A DNA stretch of 64,000 nt. Source: Oegoconia quadripuncta (lineage: Eukaryota > Arthropoda > Insecta > Lepidoptera > Autostichidae). Location of the stretch: NCBI GenBank assembly GCA_949316235.1, contig OX438750.1:16928865-16992864 (forward strand), read 5' to 3'. This document shows, piece by piece, positions 1 to 11,700 of the stretch (within the stretch, counting starts at the first letter, position 1; every line of letters begins with the position of its first letter). Made by a program: the position numbers and the translations under genes. Under the pieces are notes generated by a model. That model saw only the letters and a list, made by a program, of their open reading frames with translations. It ran no database searches and was not told the DNA's origin.

Positions 1-195
1 GCAAGCTGTAAAGTTTTCATTATAGCCTGCCATAGGTGCTGCAGTCGTGTCCACGTAATAAATTCATATACCGCGCGCGCAACAGTATGCCCACCTACGG
101 TAAAGTTGTCTCAATAGTTATTACAGGTATTACAATCAATTATGAAAAAAACTTTACTTTTTTACGTAAAAACTTTATGAATCAAAAGTTTCAAG

Positions 196-309
196 GCCCT
201 GTGACCCTTTTGGTGTTGCGGGTGTCCATGGGCGGCGGTGATTGCTTTCCATCAGGTGACCCGCATGCTCGTTTGCCGCCCTATCATATAAAAAAAAAAA
301 AAAAAAAAA
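196..309 (+). repeat. LINE 3' tail with poly(A) in a VDAC intron
   Basis: A short GC-rich stretch with GGGCGGCGGTGATTG and CCATCAGGTGACCCG ends in 20 A at 290-309. This resembles the 3' UTR end of 5'-truncated lepidopteran non-LTR elements. No coding sequence remains. It lies in the VDAC intron that ends at 457. The rest of 1-457 shows nothing recognisable. Confidence 0.5.
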
Positions 310-457
310 GTTATTTTGGTTTCACTTTTTGCTAGTCTATCCTATCCAACCTAGCCTATCATATTTTGGGAGACTTCAATGGCAGTAGGAGGTCTAGACC
401 GGAATGTGAGGTGGAGAATTGAGCTTATTATTACAAAACATATGTATTTTAACACAG

Positions 458-1840
458 TGACAATGGCAAGGAGTTTGGTGGCTCCATCTACCAGAAGGTC
501 TCCGAAAAGCTGGAGTGTGGTGTCAGTATGAAGTGGACTTCTGGCTCGGCCGATACGCTGTTCGGAGTCGGCGCAAAATTCGCCATGGACAAGGACGCCT
601 CATTGCACGCTAAGATCAACAACAAGTCGCTCATCGGCCTCGGGTACCAGCAGGTTCTGCGCCCAGGTGAGAATGACCCAAACCTCCCGCTCCCATAGAT
701 CGAAGGTAATGATGAGTTAATCAAACGTTATTATCATAGAACCAAAGATTTTGGCTCAGATAATGAAGAACCTGACATTCCAATATAATCCACTTTTCCT
801 TGTTTTATGACAATTTATGTGCCTCACTGTTTTTAATGCTGATTGTACAGTCAAATTCACAATTCAATCAATCACTTATTTGTGTCACCGCGTATAATCC
901 CATTGGCTGATAACGAATATCTTCTGTCGTCGTCGCTTTAGTGGATAACGGGCCTAATTGTATGAGACAAAAAGTTCTCTTGTAGTTTTTGCTGGTATGC
1001 TGGATGAGCCGACTCACGGGTATAAATACTTGATTAACTTTTTCACACGAAAAGTGCCAAGGTCCTGTTGTAACATTTGCCACAGTGTGAATTATGCTTT
1101 AGTGTCGTGAGGATAACGACGACGCTATGTAGTATTGTATCTACATACGCACGATTATTATTGACCGGCATCGCGTCTACTTCACGGCTGGCTCTCTATC
1201 ATCTACCTACGTCATGTGTAAATGGACTTTGTACTTCAATAAAAGATCAATTTTTATCAACTAAATCATTTAATCGAAGTCTAAAGTCTAAGAGCATTAT
1301 TGTCGATAAAAATAGGTACTGAGATCGAAGTAGCAAACATGGGACAAGGCAGAAACATTGCATTTTGGGATCACATAATAGTAGATCTAAATTTCTGTTA
1401 AAATGGTACACACTCGTTTCTGAATTTGTTATGTTCACGACAGTATTGTGGTACATGAATTTTAAATCAGTCTGGCATATTTCTCTACAAATACAGCTGT
1501 AATAACTGTAAAGTAGCATCTGTTTGTTGAGTAACCTTTAGATTTTCTCGGTATAATTATCTAGAGCGCAATGGCTCGATTTTATTGACTATTGTTATCT
1601 TATTCAATCATATGATCTTTTGTTCTACGAATTAAGTCACGCATGATTTGTTATCTCTTATCTCGGCATTTCCTAAAGTTGTTTGCAGGAGAACTAAATA
1701 TAAATACATGTATACATAGCGGTTACATAACGTGCGTGTTTGTTGCAGGCGTGACTCTGACGCTGTCCGCGGCCATCGACGGGCAGAACTTCAACGCCGG
1801 CGGCCACAAAGTTGGTCTGGCCCTCGAGCTCGAACCCTAG
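458..1840 (+). CDS. VDAC: VDAC/porin, last two coding exons (partial)
   Basis: C-terminal part of the mitochondrial outer-membrane voltage-dependent anion channel, a 19-strand beta-barrel that passes ATP, ADP and other metabolites. Two exons are visible: 458-666 and 1749-1840, stop TAG at 1838-1840. The first begins after TTTTAACACAG and ends CCA-G before GTGAGA; the second follows TGTTGCAG, and the phase-1 join restores a Gly codon. The translation has the conserved blocks EFGGSIYQKV, TLFGVGAKF, SLIGLGYQQ and LSAAIDGQNF, and ends ALELEP. These are hallmark C-terminal strands of animal VDAC, including the segment tied to nucleotide binding. Upstream exons lie left of the window. I see no break or missing residue. 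Confidence 0.95.
667..1748 (+). other. VDAC last intron
   Basis: GT-AG intron of 1082 bp between the last two VDAC coding exons. I see no coding sequence and no clear repeat family in it. The short open frames here look like chance. Confidence 0.8.
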
Positions 1841-2237
1841 GCATTTACGCGAGCCTCCGGCTTTTAGTCTTGTAGATAATACTGCCACATCAACTGTTAT
1901 ACAGAGAGGAAGCGTTTAGCCAAATCAATTTGAACAGTATCTTCAAGTGTTCTCTATTATTAGTGTATTCGTGCGTGAGACGCAGCAACACTATTCTCTC
2001 TACACCCGGTCAAAGTAAAAATACAGGTATCGCCGCCGTGAGATGTTCTGTTTTATGGCGGACGTGTCGCTTCTATGTTAGCCTTTCTTTGTATTTGTGT
2101 ATTTTCTAAGCACGCGGTGTTTCAGCATCCCTATTTGTTGCTATATAATTTAATTTTATCGAATTTAATGCAATCCATCAGTCGATATTGTCTTGTAAAT
2201 AAGCACCTATGGTGTGTTACCCTATTGATTGATTGAA

Positions 2238-2243
2238 AATAAA
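2238..2243 (+). terminator. VDAC poly(A) signal
   Basis: AATAAA about 400 bp after the VDAC stop codon and followed by a T/G-rich stretch, a reasonable 3' end for the transcript. A second AATAAA lies at 2454-2459. The bases between 1841 and about 2520 carry only this presumed 3' UTR and flank. Confidence 0.6.
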
Positions 2244-2527
2244 AACGAATAGTCTGTTGGAATCAGTACTTTAGTTGTTTTATTAGAAGTCCTAACCAGA
2301 TTTAGTCCTTGTCGCTCCAATTCCCGTTCCCCAATCACAGCCCTTGCGTCCGCCATGTTGTCCAGTGAGTGGTCAATCAAAAAGGATAGGAGATATTTAG
2401 TTTTTTAATTTGTTGTCTTTGTACTGTTTTATTTTTGATTTCAGTAAGATTTTAATAAAGTATTTTTTAAACATACTTTATTTAATGTTTTTATATTATT
2501 CCCGTTTAGATTTTATATAAGTAGTGT

Positions 2528-2760
2528 AGGCCTACTCACCAACCTAAATATATTCTTACACCAATCATCTAGTCCCAAACTAAGCAAAGCTTGTGCTATG
2601 GATATACTAGATAACGGATAAACACATAAATATTTATATAAACATCCATGACTCGGGAATAAATGTTCGTATTCATCACACAAGCATTTACCCCTCGCGG
2701 GATTCAAACCGGCAACCGTTGGTTTCGCTGACAGGTTCCACTACACCAAATGGTGAAAAT
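2528..2760 (-). repeat. tRNA-derived SINE, family B
   Basis: Read on -, it has a tRNA-like head with a B box (GGTTTGAATCCCGCGAGG), a body with ATTTATATAAACATCC read on +, and the 3' part TAGTTTGGGACTAGATGATT. Related copies lie at 9930-10430 (interrupted), 42321-42602, 47640-47810 and 48040-48140. It is a retroposed Pol III element, not a tRNA gene: there is no cloverleaf. Confidence 0.7.
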
Positions 2761-2765
2761 AAATA

Positions 2766-2885
2766 AATGAAAAACACCCATAACTTGGGCACACACGTCC
2801 GTATATATCATACAAACATATGCCCTTAGCGGAAATCGAACCCACGACCTTTTACCAAAAGTTAGTTCTAAACACTACAGCAAAC
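2766..2885 (-). repeat. tRNA-derived SINE, family D fragment
   Basis: Contains CATACAAACATATGCCC followed by a B-box-like stretch in reverse (ATCGAACCCACGACC), matching 11500-11650 and less well 41715-41885. It sits directly beside the family B copy. Confidence 0.55.
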
Positions 2886-3230
2886 AGATCGTCGACTTGT
2901 TACTATTTATTCGAATTCAGCTTATGTTCAGCAGTGGACGTTCCGTGTACATCAGAATGACTACTACTAGACTATTTTCCAGAATTTGGATAACTTCTTG
3001 GCAGGAAAAAAATTCAATACCCGAGAGGCAGTACAAAATGCCTTTGAAGAATTTGTTGCCTCCCGTCCAGCTGATTTCTTTAAGAAGGGCATCAATAAAC
3101 TGCCACTGCGTTGGCAAAGATGCATTGATTGCATGGGTGATTACTTCGATTAATACAAATAAAAAATACATGAAAAAAAAATTCGTTTAAATTTTTTCAT
3201 ACAAAACGGCAATTTCATAGATAAAGACCT

Positions 3231-3314
3231 AATATAAATGTATATCTACATACTATAACTACTACACTACTACATACTATACTACTCCAAAGTATGTAGA
3301 TATACATTTATATT
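3231..3314. repeat. Perfect 24-bp inverted repeat
   Basis: Arms 3231-3254 and 3291-3314 are exact reverse complements separated by 36 nt of CTA-rich sequence. It could be the remnant of a small foldback element. The flanks 2900-3230 and 3315-3880 show no other recognisable feature. Confidence 0.7.
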
Positions 3315-3930
3315 TCGCTTCTATGATACATCAAACACGTTATATAAATAACCTTACTAAGTATAGGTACATGCAATTATACATGTTATTAATAATAAAA
3401 GGAAAAGGAGGAAATAGTTAGTTATATGCATTATACTGCAGCAAACCTGTGCTTTAAATTTTCCTTTATACATTTCATCGTGATTGCCGGTACAAAATAA
3501 GCAGGCGTTCAAATATTCATTTTTTGTTTTCAAAATAACTTTTAAACCTTTCGACACATCTCATTCTACTTTTGGTAAGTTCGAGCACATTGCTGGAACA
3601 TTGCTACGCTAAGGTTTTCATATTTAGAAAGTAAGTAATTTGGTCGGATTTAAAATACACCCGTCATTCTGATATCAGATTGGCGGCTCACTAACTTTTT
3701 GAAATAACTAGTTTTATAAAAGCACATTGCTTTAAATTTTACGCACATTCCTCACATTGCTAGAACATTGCTTTCATGCCTATAGAATTACTGTTTTTTG
3801 ACGTACACCCGTCATTCGGATGCACACGACGTTCCGTGGTTGATATGATGATATTCGATTTAGGCAAAAGCCTAAATCATCACTAAAAAGCAGGGACTGA
3901 ATAACCGAAAAGTAAAGGTAATAAAGGTTA

Positions 3931-3950
3931 ACGGTATGACGTCATACCGT
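3931..3950. repeat. 20-bp perfect palindrome with CRE core
   Basis: ACGGTATGACGTCATACCGT is its own reverse complement and centres on TGACGTCA. It lies 40 bp inside the left end of the hAT-like element, where subterminal transposase sites are often found. Confidence 0.85.
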
Positions 3951-4902
3951 AAAATTCGGCTATTGGAATATTTCCATATCGATAAAAAACGATACCGAAA
4001 CGAAATAACGGTACCGAAATTTTCTGGTACCTAAACCTTTATGAAAACGGTTCCTTTGATGAATCGCCGCCGCAGCGCGCCGTGCGTCCTTGTCGGTGAT
4101 TTGTGCGGGTCAGAATGGCGGGTGTATTGTTTCAGAAATGATTATGTTATATACGACAGAAAAGTACCTACAATGTACTAGTATGTACCTTTAATGAAGG
4201 TCAATGTACCTCAATGAAACGGGAGCAATTATAATAATAAAGTGAGCCGCGGTCCTGACGGTCAGAATCGCGGGTGTATGTTGAAAATGAATGTAATAGA
4301 ATAGCTATGGGTATGTACTATTTACCAAACGAATGTACCTTCAATGTACCTCACGAAAATATAATCTAAATCAAATTGAATGAGTAATTAATGAGGAAAT
4401 CAAGAAAACAAACTTTTGACGCCTACAATTTTTTTATAGCAATATGAATAGAGTTCTATTTTGCTCGTATTAAGAATGTAAAGCCAGTCATAAGCGAAAT
4501 ATTTATGGGTTTGTATATGTGCTTCGATAAAGTAAAGAAACATGGATAAGACATAATCATTTACTCATCGTTTATCAAAAGTTACAAAGAAAAAACAAAA
4601 AGCGTGATTACTTTTGTCCATATAATATACAATGTGCAATTATGTTTTTATGTCTTCATGTAGTTCGATTACATAGGTTATCATAACACACCCACTTATT
4701 CTGTCTGTAGCAATGGGCCTTGTAATGACCGATTTTGTCAAAAGTATTTGATATCGGCGGTAAGAATTCAATAATCCCTATGATCTCGTATGTTTTTGAT
4801 TCTAGATTTATTTCAGTGGCACTTCATCTATGCACGCACACCAAGTCACTTTGACTTATCTCAAAATTTATAACATTTTGCAAGACATATGTAAATGTTC
4901 GT

Positions 4903-5835
4903 GCGGCGGTTAGGGGTTGTCTTAGGACGTTTAGCGCCCGTTTAGCCGCCAGCAGGTAGGTATAGAAGAAAAGAATACCAATTTCATTTGGATTTAGTGG
5001 GTTTATTGTACATTCAGCTCATTCCCCTGCACCCCTCGGCAAATCTCCCCGTACGGTCACTGGCCTGAAGGTCTTGGAGCTGCAGTGGACGTAGCCTTCG
5101 AGTCCTCTCGTAGATGACGACGAGGTGGATGCTGGATGAGCGGTTTTTGGGGGAGGGTAGATCAACCCCGAAGGTCTCCCAGGTGCAGACCTGGATGTCG
5201 ACGCCGACAATTAGTCACTTCGGACCTTGATCCTGAAGAGCACAGGCAGGCATTAGTTAGTGCCCACATATATCCTCGTCCACTGCTGGTATTCACGGCT
5301 CAGCAACCATAACGAACACCACGCAGTTGACAGACACAAAATCAGAAACAACTTACATTAAAAATAGCCAGACTATTATGGAAACTCAGCCTAGAGGGAT
5401 CTTCCGTAGTTTACTTAAGAGGGTTCAGGTGGCAACCGAAGCAGTGTTCTCCCGGTAGCAAGGTCGCGGTCAAACAGAGGACGATTCGGGTTCCCCCACT
5501 CTAATTAGAAATCGTCTTAACGACGTCATCGCAACCGGACAAATTAGCGTACCGCAATACCGTGGTGAGACCCTTTTTAAATAAAATAATAATTTGAGGG
5601 TTCCGTAGGAAACTTTTATTATAAAGATGAAGTAGTGTGTGTAACAATCTGTAAACACAAGAAAAAGAAAAGAAATATATTTAGATGACTCGATTTTCGC
5701 AGAAAACCCTACGCTAATAGAAAATTGGAGAGGCCTCGGAAGCAAGGAATTGCCTAAAAAGAAAAGACCTATTAGGGACGTTCCTCTTCTATTAAACGGT
5801 CTCAAAACTAGATCTGGTGTGGAAAATGCGTGCAT
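4903..5835. other. Spacer of the nested element, unassigned
   Basis: Between the left arm and the LINE fragment. There are minus-strand open frames at 5019-5210 and 5470-5835 with no similarity I recognise. It may be transposon-internal sequence or other insertions. No transposase motif was seen. Confidence 0.4.
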
Positions 5836-6331
5836 GGAATACTGCTGTCACCTCTGGGACGGATCAGCCAAGTACCAACTGGCTGCACTCGATTCTGTGG
5901 AACGACGCGCCATAAGACTCATAGACGATGACTCAACGGTCACCGGCAAATTGCAAAGCCTTGAACACCGCCGTAGGGTCGCTTGCCTTTCAGTGTTTTA
6001 CAGGATACATTTCGGGGAGTGTGCGATGGAATTGCATGGTCTTATTCCACCGTCCCCTTTCCATCTTCGGACAACCAGGCGCGGGGGGGGTTTCCATCCA
6101 TATGTTGTCAACATACCGAACATCCGCACTAAGCTCTTTGCTTCGTCATTTATAATGCGGACTGCTAAGGTATGGAACTCACTGCCCGCGTCGGTTTTTC
6201 CCGACACTTACAACCTTGGGATCTTCAAGTCTAGAGTGAATAGGCATTTACTGGGTGCGCGTGATACATCTTGGGCTACATCGTCACTTTCCATCAGGTG
6301 AGATTGTGGCCAAACGCGAATCCAGTTTTTA

Positions 6332-6378
<47 letters not shown>
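5836..6378 (+). mobile_element. 5'-truncated Jockey/CR1-type LINE with poly(A)
   Basis: Carries the C-terminal end of a non-LTR ORF2: blocks like MEYCCHLWDG, LDSVERRAIRLI, LEHRRRVACLSVFYR and the closing KSRVNRHLL typical of this family. The frame closes at 6301. A 3' UTR (TCCATCAGGTGAGATTGTGG) runs into about 45 A at 6334-6378. No reverse transcriptase core is left. It landed directly 5' of the Cys-box of the protease-like gene and split it. A target-site duplication could not be made out. Related 3' fragments lie at 23690-23790, 40388-40505 and 48440-48720. Confidence 0.8.
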
Positions 6379-6380
<2 letters not shown>

Positions 6381-6388
6381 AGGTGGTA

Positions 6389-7124
6389 CTAAAGAACACA
6401 TGCGCATTTGATGCTGCGGCTCAAGTAATTGCAGCGGCTTGTGCTTGATGGTTTTGCCGTGACTACAACTATTAACTAACACTGGCAATAATTTTTGTAT
6501 GTTTAAAAAACAAAACAAGACTTGTACAGAATTCGTGCTCAAATTGCAGAACAATATTTTAAAACGAATTTTTCAAAAGGAATCACCGAAATACACTGTG
6601 AATGTAGCGTGACAAAAATATTTGATGAATTCTTGATTGATGCAATTTATAGCGCTGATATTAAAGAAAATTGTACAAACGAATCTTGTGTTTTCAATAA
6701 TGTAACCAGAAAGATTGTTTTTCTGCTAATTGATATGAACAAAAAGGAAGTTTCAGAATTAAATGATTTCGCAGCATCTATGCTGGTAAGCGATAACGTA
6801 GTATTGTGTCGTCGTAATAACTGCAATGGAATACGAACATTTACATATGTCTTGCAAAATGTTATAAATTTTGAGATAAGTCAAAGTGACTTGGTGTGCA
6901 TAGATGAAGTGCCACTGGAAATTAATCTAGAATCAAAAACATACACGATCATAGGGATTATTGAATTCTTACCGCCGATATCAAATACTTTTGACAAAAT
7001 CGGTCATTGCAAGGCCCATTGCTACAGACAAAATAAGTGGGTGTGTTATGATGACCTATGTAATCGAACTACAAGAAGCCGTAAAAACATAATTGTGCAT
7101 TGTATATTATATGGACAAAAGTAA
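6389..7124 (+). pseudogene. Ubiquitin-specific-protease-like gene remnant in transposon
   Basis: The downstream frame (about 6500-7124) shows, in order, paired-Cys motifs (HCEC, then CTNESC), then PLEINL, then YTIIGIIEF, KIGHCKAHC and WVCYDDL. This is the layout of the second half of a C19 ubiquitin-specific protease: zinc-binding fingers, His box (GH), and Asp in YDD. In another frame just upstream, 6389-6445 reads LKNTCAFDAAAQ, like the catalytic Cys box (NTC, Cys codon 6401-6403). So Cys, His and Asp positions are all recognisable. The copy is dead: in-frame TGA at 6446, TAA at 6473, a frame change before 6522, and a LINE at its 5' side. Family membership is inferred from motifs only; an intron between the blocks is an alternative to a frameshift. 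Confidence 0.5.
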
Positions 7125-8356
7125 TCACGCTTTTTGTTTTTTCTTTGTAACTTTTGATAAACGTTGAGTAAATGATTATGTCTTATCCATGTTTCTTTAC
7201 TTTATCGAAGCATATATACAAACCCATAAATATTTCTCTTATGACTGGCTTTACATTCTTAATACGAGCAAAATAGAACTCTATTCATATTGCTATAAAA
7301 AAATTGTAGGCGTCAAAAGTTTGTTTTCTTGATTTCCTCATTAATTACTCATTCAATTTGATTTAGATTATTTTCGTGAGGTACATTGAAGGTACATTCG
7401 TTTGGTAAATAGTACATACCCATGGCTATTCTATTACATTCATTTTCAACATACACCCGCGATTCTGACCGTCAGGACCGCGGCTCACTTTATTATTATA
7501 ATTGCTCCCGTTTCATTGAGGTACATTACCTTCATTAAAGGTACATACTAGTACATTGTAGGTACATTCTGACCCACACGGTGATTTTCTAGTTTTATTT
7601 ATTATTTTCGTGTTTGCACGTGTCGAGCGAGGGAGTTGTCTACTATCGTAAGTCATATTTTGGCAAAACAAGAGATAATGAGTGAGTATACCTATCCAAT
7701 TTATTACAATACTATGTATTATTATAAAATATGAAAGTGTACATCTGTATTTTGTAACTCAATCTCGCAAAAACCGCTGAATATATTATAATCATTTTCG
7801 GAGATGATTAAGGTTAGGATTATATAAATTTAAACAATTACAATCTGAATGAAAATTATAATATAAAACTTCTGGACTTATTTCAAGGATACTTTTTTCC
7901 GTAATTCCCACGGGAACAGCTGTGCTATTCTGTAAGAATTCACTTCAAATCCTCAGTGAAATGAAAACTTATTATATGCATATATTATACAACTTATCTG
8001 ACCTTGTTTTCATAAAAGTACCTGTACTAATAAGCTAGGTACTTTAGTTCATTTAACTTTAGAGCACAAAAGAAAAAACAAAATAATATTACATATCAGA
8101 AAATAGAAAATTAATTTCTAAACTTTGTACGTGTCTCTGCGCTGCGGCCGCGCCCCGCCCCGCGCCCGCGCGCCTCTCCGCGGGCCTCGCGCGCATACCC
8201 CCGCCCGAACCCACCCGCGTTTCTCCATATTTCGGTACCGAAATCGCGAAAAGGTTAAATAACGGTATGGCCCTACCTTTATAAAACAAGGGTATCGTTA
8301 TGATTTTAAAGTACCTTAACCTTATACCGTAACCGCATTCAGTCCCTGCTAAAAAG

Positions 8357-8766
8357 TGATGGTTACACAATTGATACTCGTATTACTGAAATCAATGCGG
8401 TAAACTAAAAATTGCGTCACGATTTAGTCAGTGGTCAATATTCAAAATTGTTGCTCATAAGAGGGTTTATTCCGTCCAGTGACGCCCACATTGGATAAAT
8501 TAAGATTTCTTTTTAAATACAGAATAAATCGAAAAAATCGCTCTGACCTGCATTCGAAAAGCCTAAAAGCTAAACGATAAGATCGCCGTTTGTATTGTAC
8601 ACCTGTGTAAATTGTTTCCTATACTTATATGTTATGTACAAGAAAGAATTTTCTTCTTTCATGGAACATAAATACAGGTTTCAGAGAGGAGAAAAATAAA
8701 AACAAAATTGAGCATTTATCATGATGTATTATAAAATCTTAAAACGAGAGTGCTAATTAGGATCCA
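8357..8766 (-). other. CSN4 3' flank / probable 3' UTR
   Basis: Unique-looking sequence after the CSN4 stop on -, reaching the hAT-like element. I see no canonical AATAAA on the minus strand here, so the poly(A) site is not assigned. Confidence 0.4.
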
Positions 8767-11700
8767 TTACTGTATCATCTCCTCCTCCATGAGCTTGGCC
8801 ATCCACTCTGGCTCGGCGGCGGCGATCTTCTCGATCAGACTGTTCACCTGGTAGCACAGGCTTTGGATCTGCTTATCCCACTGCGGCAGGATCTCCCGAG
8901 CTGCAGAGTGTTAGGAAGTTGTGAAAATGCAATTTAAAGTGTCAACGGTGAGGAACAAATATAGTAACGAAAAAAGAAGAAATTAAAAGACATGGCTAAA
9001 TAGAAGTGTGGGCTACTGCCCTAGCAATGTATAAACATTGTACTTTGTAATATATATTGCTGATTAGCTCTATATTGATATTTCGTGTGAAAAAAGTTCC
9101 AAGAACTTTTCACACCGTTACAATCCTGAAAATAAAATCGTAGAAACTCTTAAGTCAATTGGTATATAAAACTTAAATTAGAATATTTTGATATGAACTT
9201 TTAGCTAGGCGTTAGTATACACACTTCAAGAACTAGGTAAAAAAAATTTTGCTAGGAAAGTCACCCTATACATACATATTACACGCACCCATTAAAAAAG
9301 CATTTAGGTCGTCGTCAATGAAACAACTATCACATTTAATTATTATGTGGGTACAAGCATTATTTATAAATGGAGAAACATAACGTAACTGCTTACACCT
9401 CTGGGAAACAAGCGCGTGACGTATATTTTTGCATGAGTTTATTAATAAGGTTTATTTGAGTTTACGCATCCTTAAAAGTAGGTTTCTTGTCCACATTTTT
9501 CGTAAAATCGAACATCATAATCGTATATTCCACTTGTCAAAGACTAAGCTGCACACAAAAAACCGGAAAAGAGAATTGAAAACTTTTATTTTTTTGATTA
9601 GTTCACGAAAGTTCTTGGGAAATAATAAATACGTTATAATCAATTAGGTAATCGATATTTAATTATTACCAGTTAGTGAGAAATTTCTACATGCTAAGGG
9701 CAGTTGTTTAGCCATGTCATTTAATAATAATATAATACATATTTTGAACACTTCACCAATTATCTACTAAATAATAGAGCGGGATTCGAACCAGCAACCG
9801 TTGTCTTTGAAGGCAGGGTCCATACCCACTACACCAAATGGCCGATGACCTATTTCAATGCCTGGGGAAAACATGTAATTTTTTTATAGCTGGAAAGGCA
9901 ATGAAACAAGAAATTTCTATATTATATAGGTATTTCGGACAGTTACACCAATCATCTGTCCCAAACTAAGTAAAGTTAGTACTGTGGATACTAGTCACCA
10001 TCATCATCGCCCCGTAAACATCCCACTGCAGGGATATAAGCCTTCCCTCGTATTTGTTGGAGTATGGGCCATAGTCCACCACGCTGGCCCAATGCGGGTT
10101 GGGGACTTCACATGCCTGATTTTTATTTCTCAGGCATGCAGGCTTCGTCACGATGTTTTCCTGCACCGTTTAAGAGCAGTCGGATAAATACACGTACATA
10201 ATTAAATTTAAAAACTCATTGGTATATGGCCTGTCTGGGAATCGAACCCGGACCTCCTAAATTGGGAGACCGTGCCTTAACCGCTGAGTCACCGATGCTC
10301 CGACTGACCGATGGATACTAGTACACAAATATTTTTATAAACATCCATGACTTGGGAACAAATATGTTCGAACCCGCAACCGTTGGTTTTGCTGACAGGG
10401 TCACTATCTACTACACCAATCGGTCATCAAATAATATATTGACAACTAACTGTATTTGTCTTGTAGAAAAGGCGCTACTATCATTGTTCATTTGTAGAAA
10501 AATTAGACTCCATTTACTTGGCAACAACATTCTAATTGAATGAATAACGTCACCACTATGGGTATCGTTTCTCAGGTTCTGTTTGAACTTCACACTTTTC
10601 TATTATGGAACAATTAAGCTAAATAAATAGGCTAATAACAATGCTAAAAAGAAGAACAGATGAGACGTTGAAGTATCGGAGGAACGCTGACGGGAATTGT
10701 CAAATGAAACAATCTAAATCCCCTCCGTGGCTCAATGTAAACTACATAGGGTTACAAATCGTTTACACGCACACATGGCACCTATGGAAATTGGAGAGTG
10801 AAGAGCTGCTTGAAGTCATAGAACTTGAAGTTAATAGAGTGACAAGAAATATGTGTCTGAAAAGAGCAGAGCAAGTCCTGTGCTCATCTCTCAAGATTCG
10901 GCCCGAAAAACCAAGGTTGTCGATCGAATAAATGTTTCTATCATGGAGTTATACGTAAAAGTGTATAATGAACTTTGTAGCTTTCGTGTGCTTATACTAG
11001 TGTATATTGGCACTCACTTTCAAAATGTACGACTGAGCTGATCTGATCGATGTACCCGTTCATCCGTCCCTCGCTGATCATGTGGCTGGCAATCCGCTCA
11101 GCCTTAGCGGGCGGCGTCTCCAGCAACGCCCCTAGCTCCTCGAAAGTAATGTTGTTGTACAGCTTGCTGGCAGACAGCAGGTTGTGTTCGAAGACAGCCC
11201 GGTCTAATATCGTGGTGCCGTCAGATGTCGTCGCCTGTGGATCGAGATATGAGTAAGAAAGGACCGCTTACAGCGGAGGTCGCAGGTTGGATTTCCAGCG
11301 GGGTACATGTTTAGTACTCAGTTTGATTTGCAGTAGGGCATTTTAAAAATGTCCGCCTGGCTAGCTACCACCATCTTACCTAAAATTGCAGTCATGCAGC
11401 AATGTTGATAGTTCTCGTGTTGCATAAGTTATTTGTTTACGTTTTCAATTCAGTCATCGATGAAACGTCACTTTTCAGATATACGCCTTGAATATCTTCT
11501 TTGCACATACACACAGCGCCATCTAGGTCAACAGTAAGCATCTAGGCTTGTGTTATGGATACCAGATGGTTTATAAAGTACACAAATATGTCTGTATTCA
11601 TCATACAAACATATGCCCCTAGCGGGATTCGAACCCGCGACCTTTCCCCTTCCCCCCGGACCTCTGAGGAGTACAGACGTGTTTGTTGTTGAAATATATT

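Larger units (their letters stand above)
4095..7587. mobile_element. Nested foldback DNA transposon with long inverted arms
   Basis: Inserted in the hAT-like element. The element is 4103-7579, flanked by the 8-bp duplication GGTGATTT (4095-4102 and 7580-7587). The ends match over 15 bp with one mismatch (GTGCGGGTCAGAATG against GTGTGGGTCAGAATG). Inside are long inverted arms, 4164-4902 and 6833-7565, nearly identical by eye. The GGTCAGAAT-GCGGGTGTAT motif of the left end recurs near 4265. The right arm includes the 3' end of a protease-like gene (6389-7124), so the left arm holds an antisense copy of that 3' end. Superfamily is unclear: 8-bp TSDs fit hAT, P, Merlin, MuDR and others. No transposase was found. 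Confidence 0.75.
3883..8356. mobile_element. hAT-like DNA transposon with 8-bp TSD
   Basis: The element runs 3891-8348 and is flanked by the identical 8-bp duplication CTAAAAAG (3883-3890 and 8349-8356). Its termini are inverted: both ends read CAGGGACTGAAT inward, then diverge. An 8-bp TSD with CAGGG ends is characteristic of the hAT superfamily. No hAT transposase is visible. Without the nested element at 4103-7579 it would be about 970 bp, so this is a non-autonomous member. The right part is rich in CCCG and CGCG at 8140-8225. Superfamily assignment rests on ends and TSD only. Confidence 0.8.

Noticed and set aside
6208..6554. Minus-strand frames with poly-Phe
   Set aside because: They read the LINE poly(A) tail in reverse.
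9970..10310. tRNA-like A and B boxes, also at 2700, 11620, 26250, 36610, 42390 and 45820
   Set aside because: No cloverleaf with acceptor stem and anticodon arm can be drawn; each is followed by a repeated body, so they are SINE or repeat heads, not tRNA genes.
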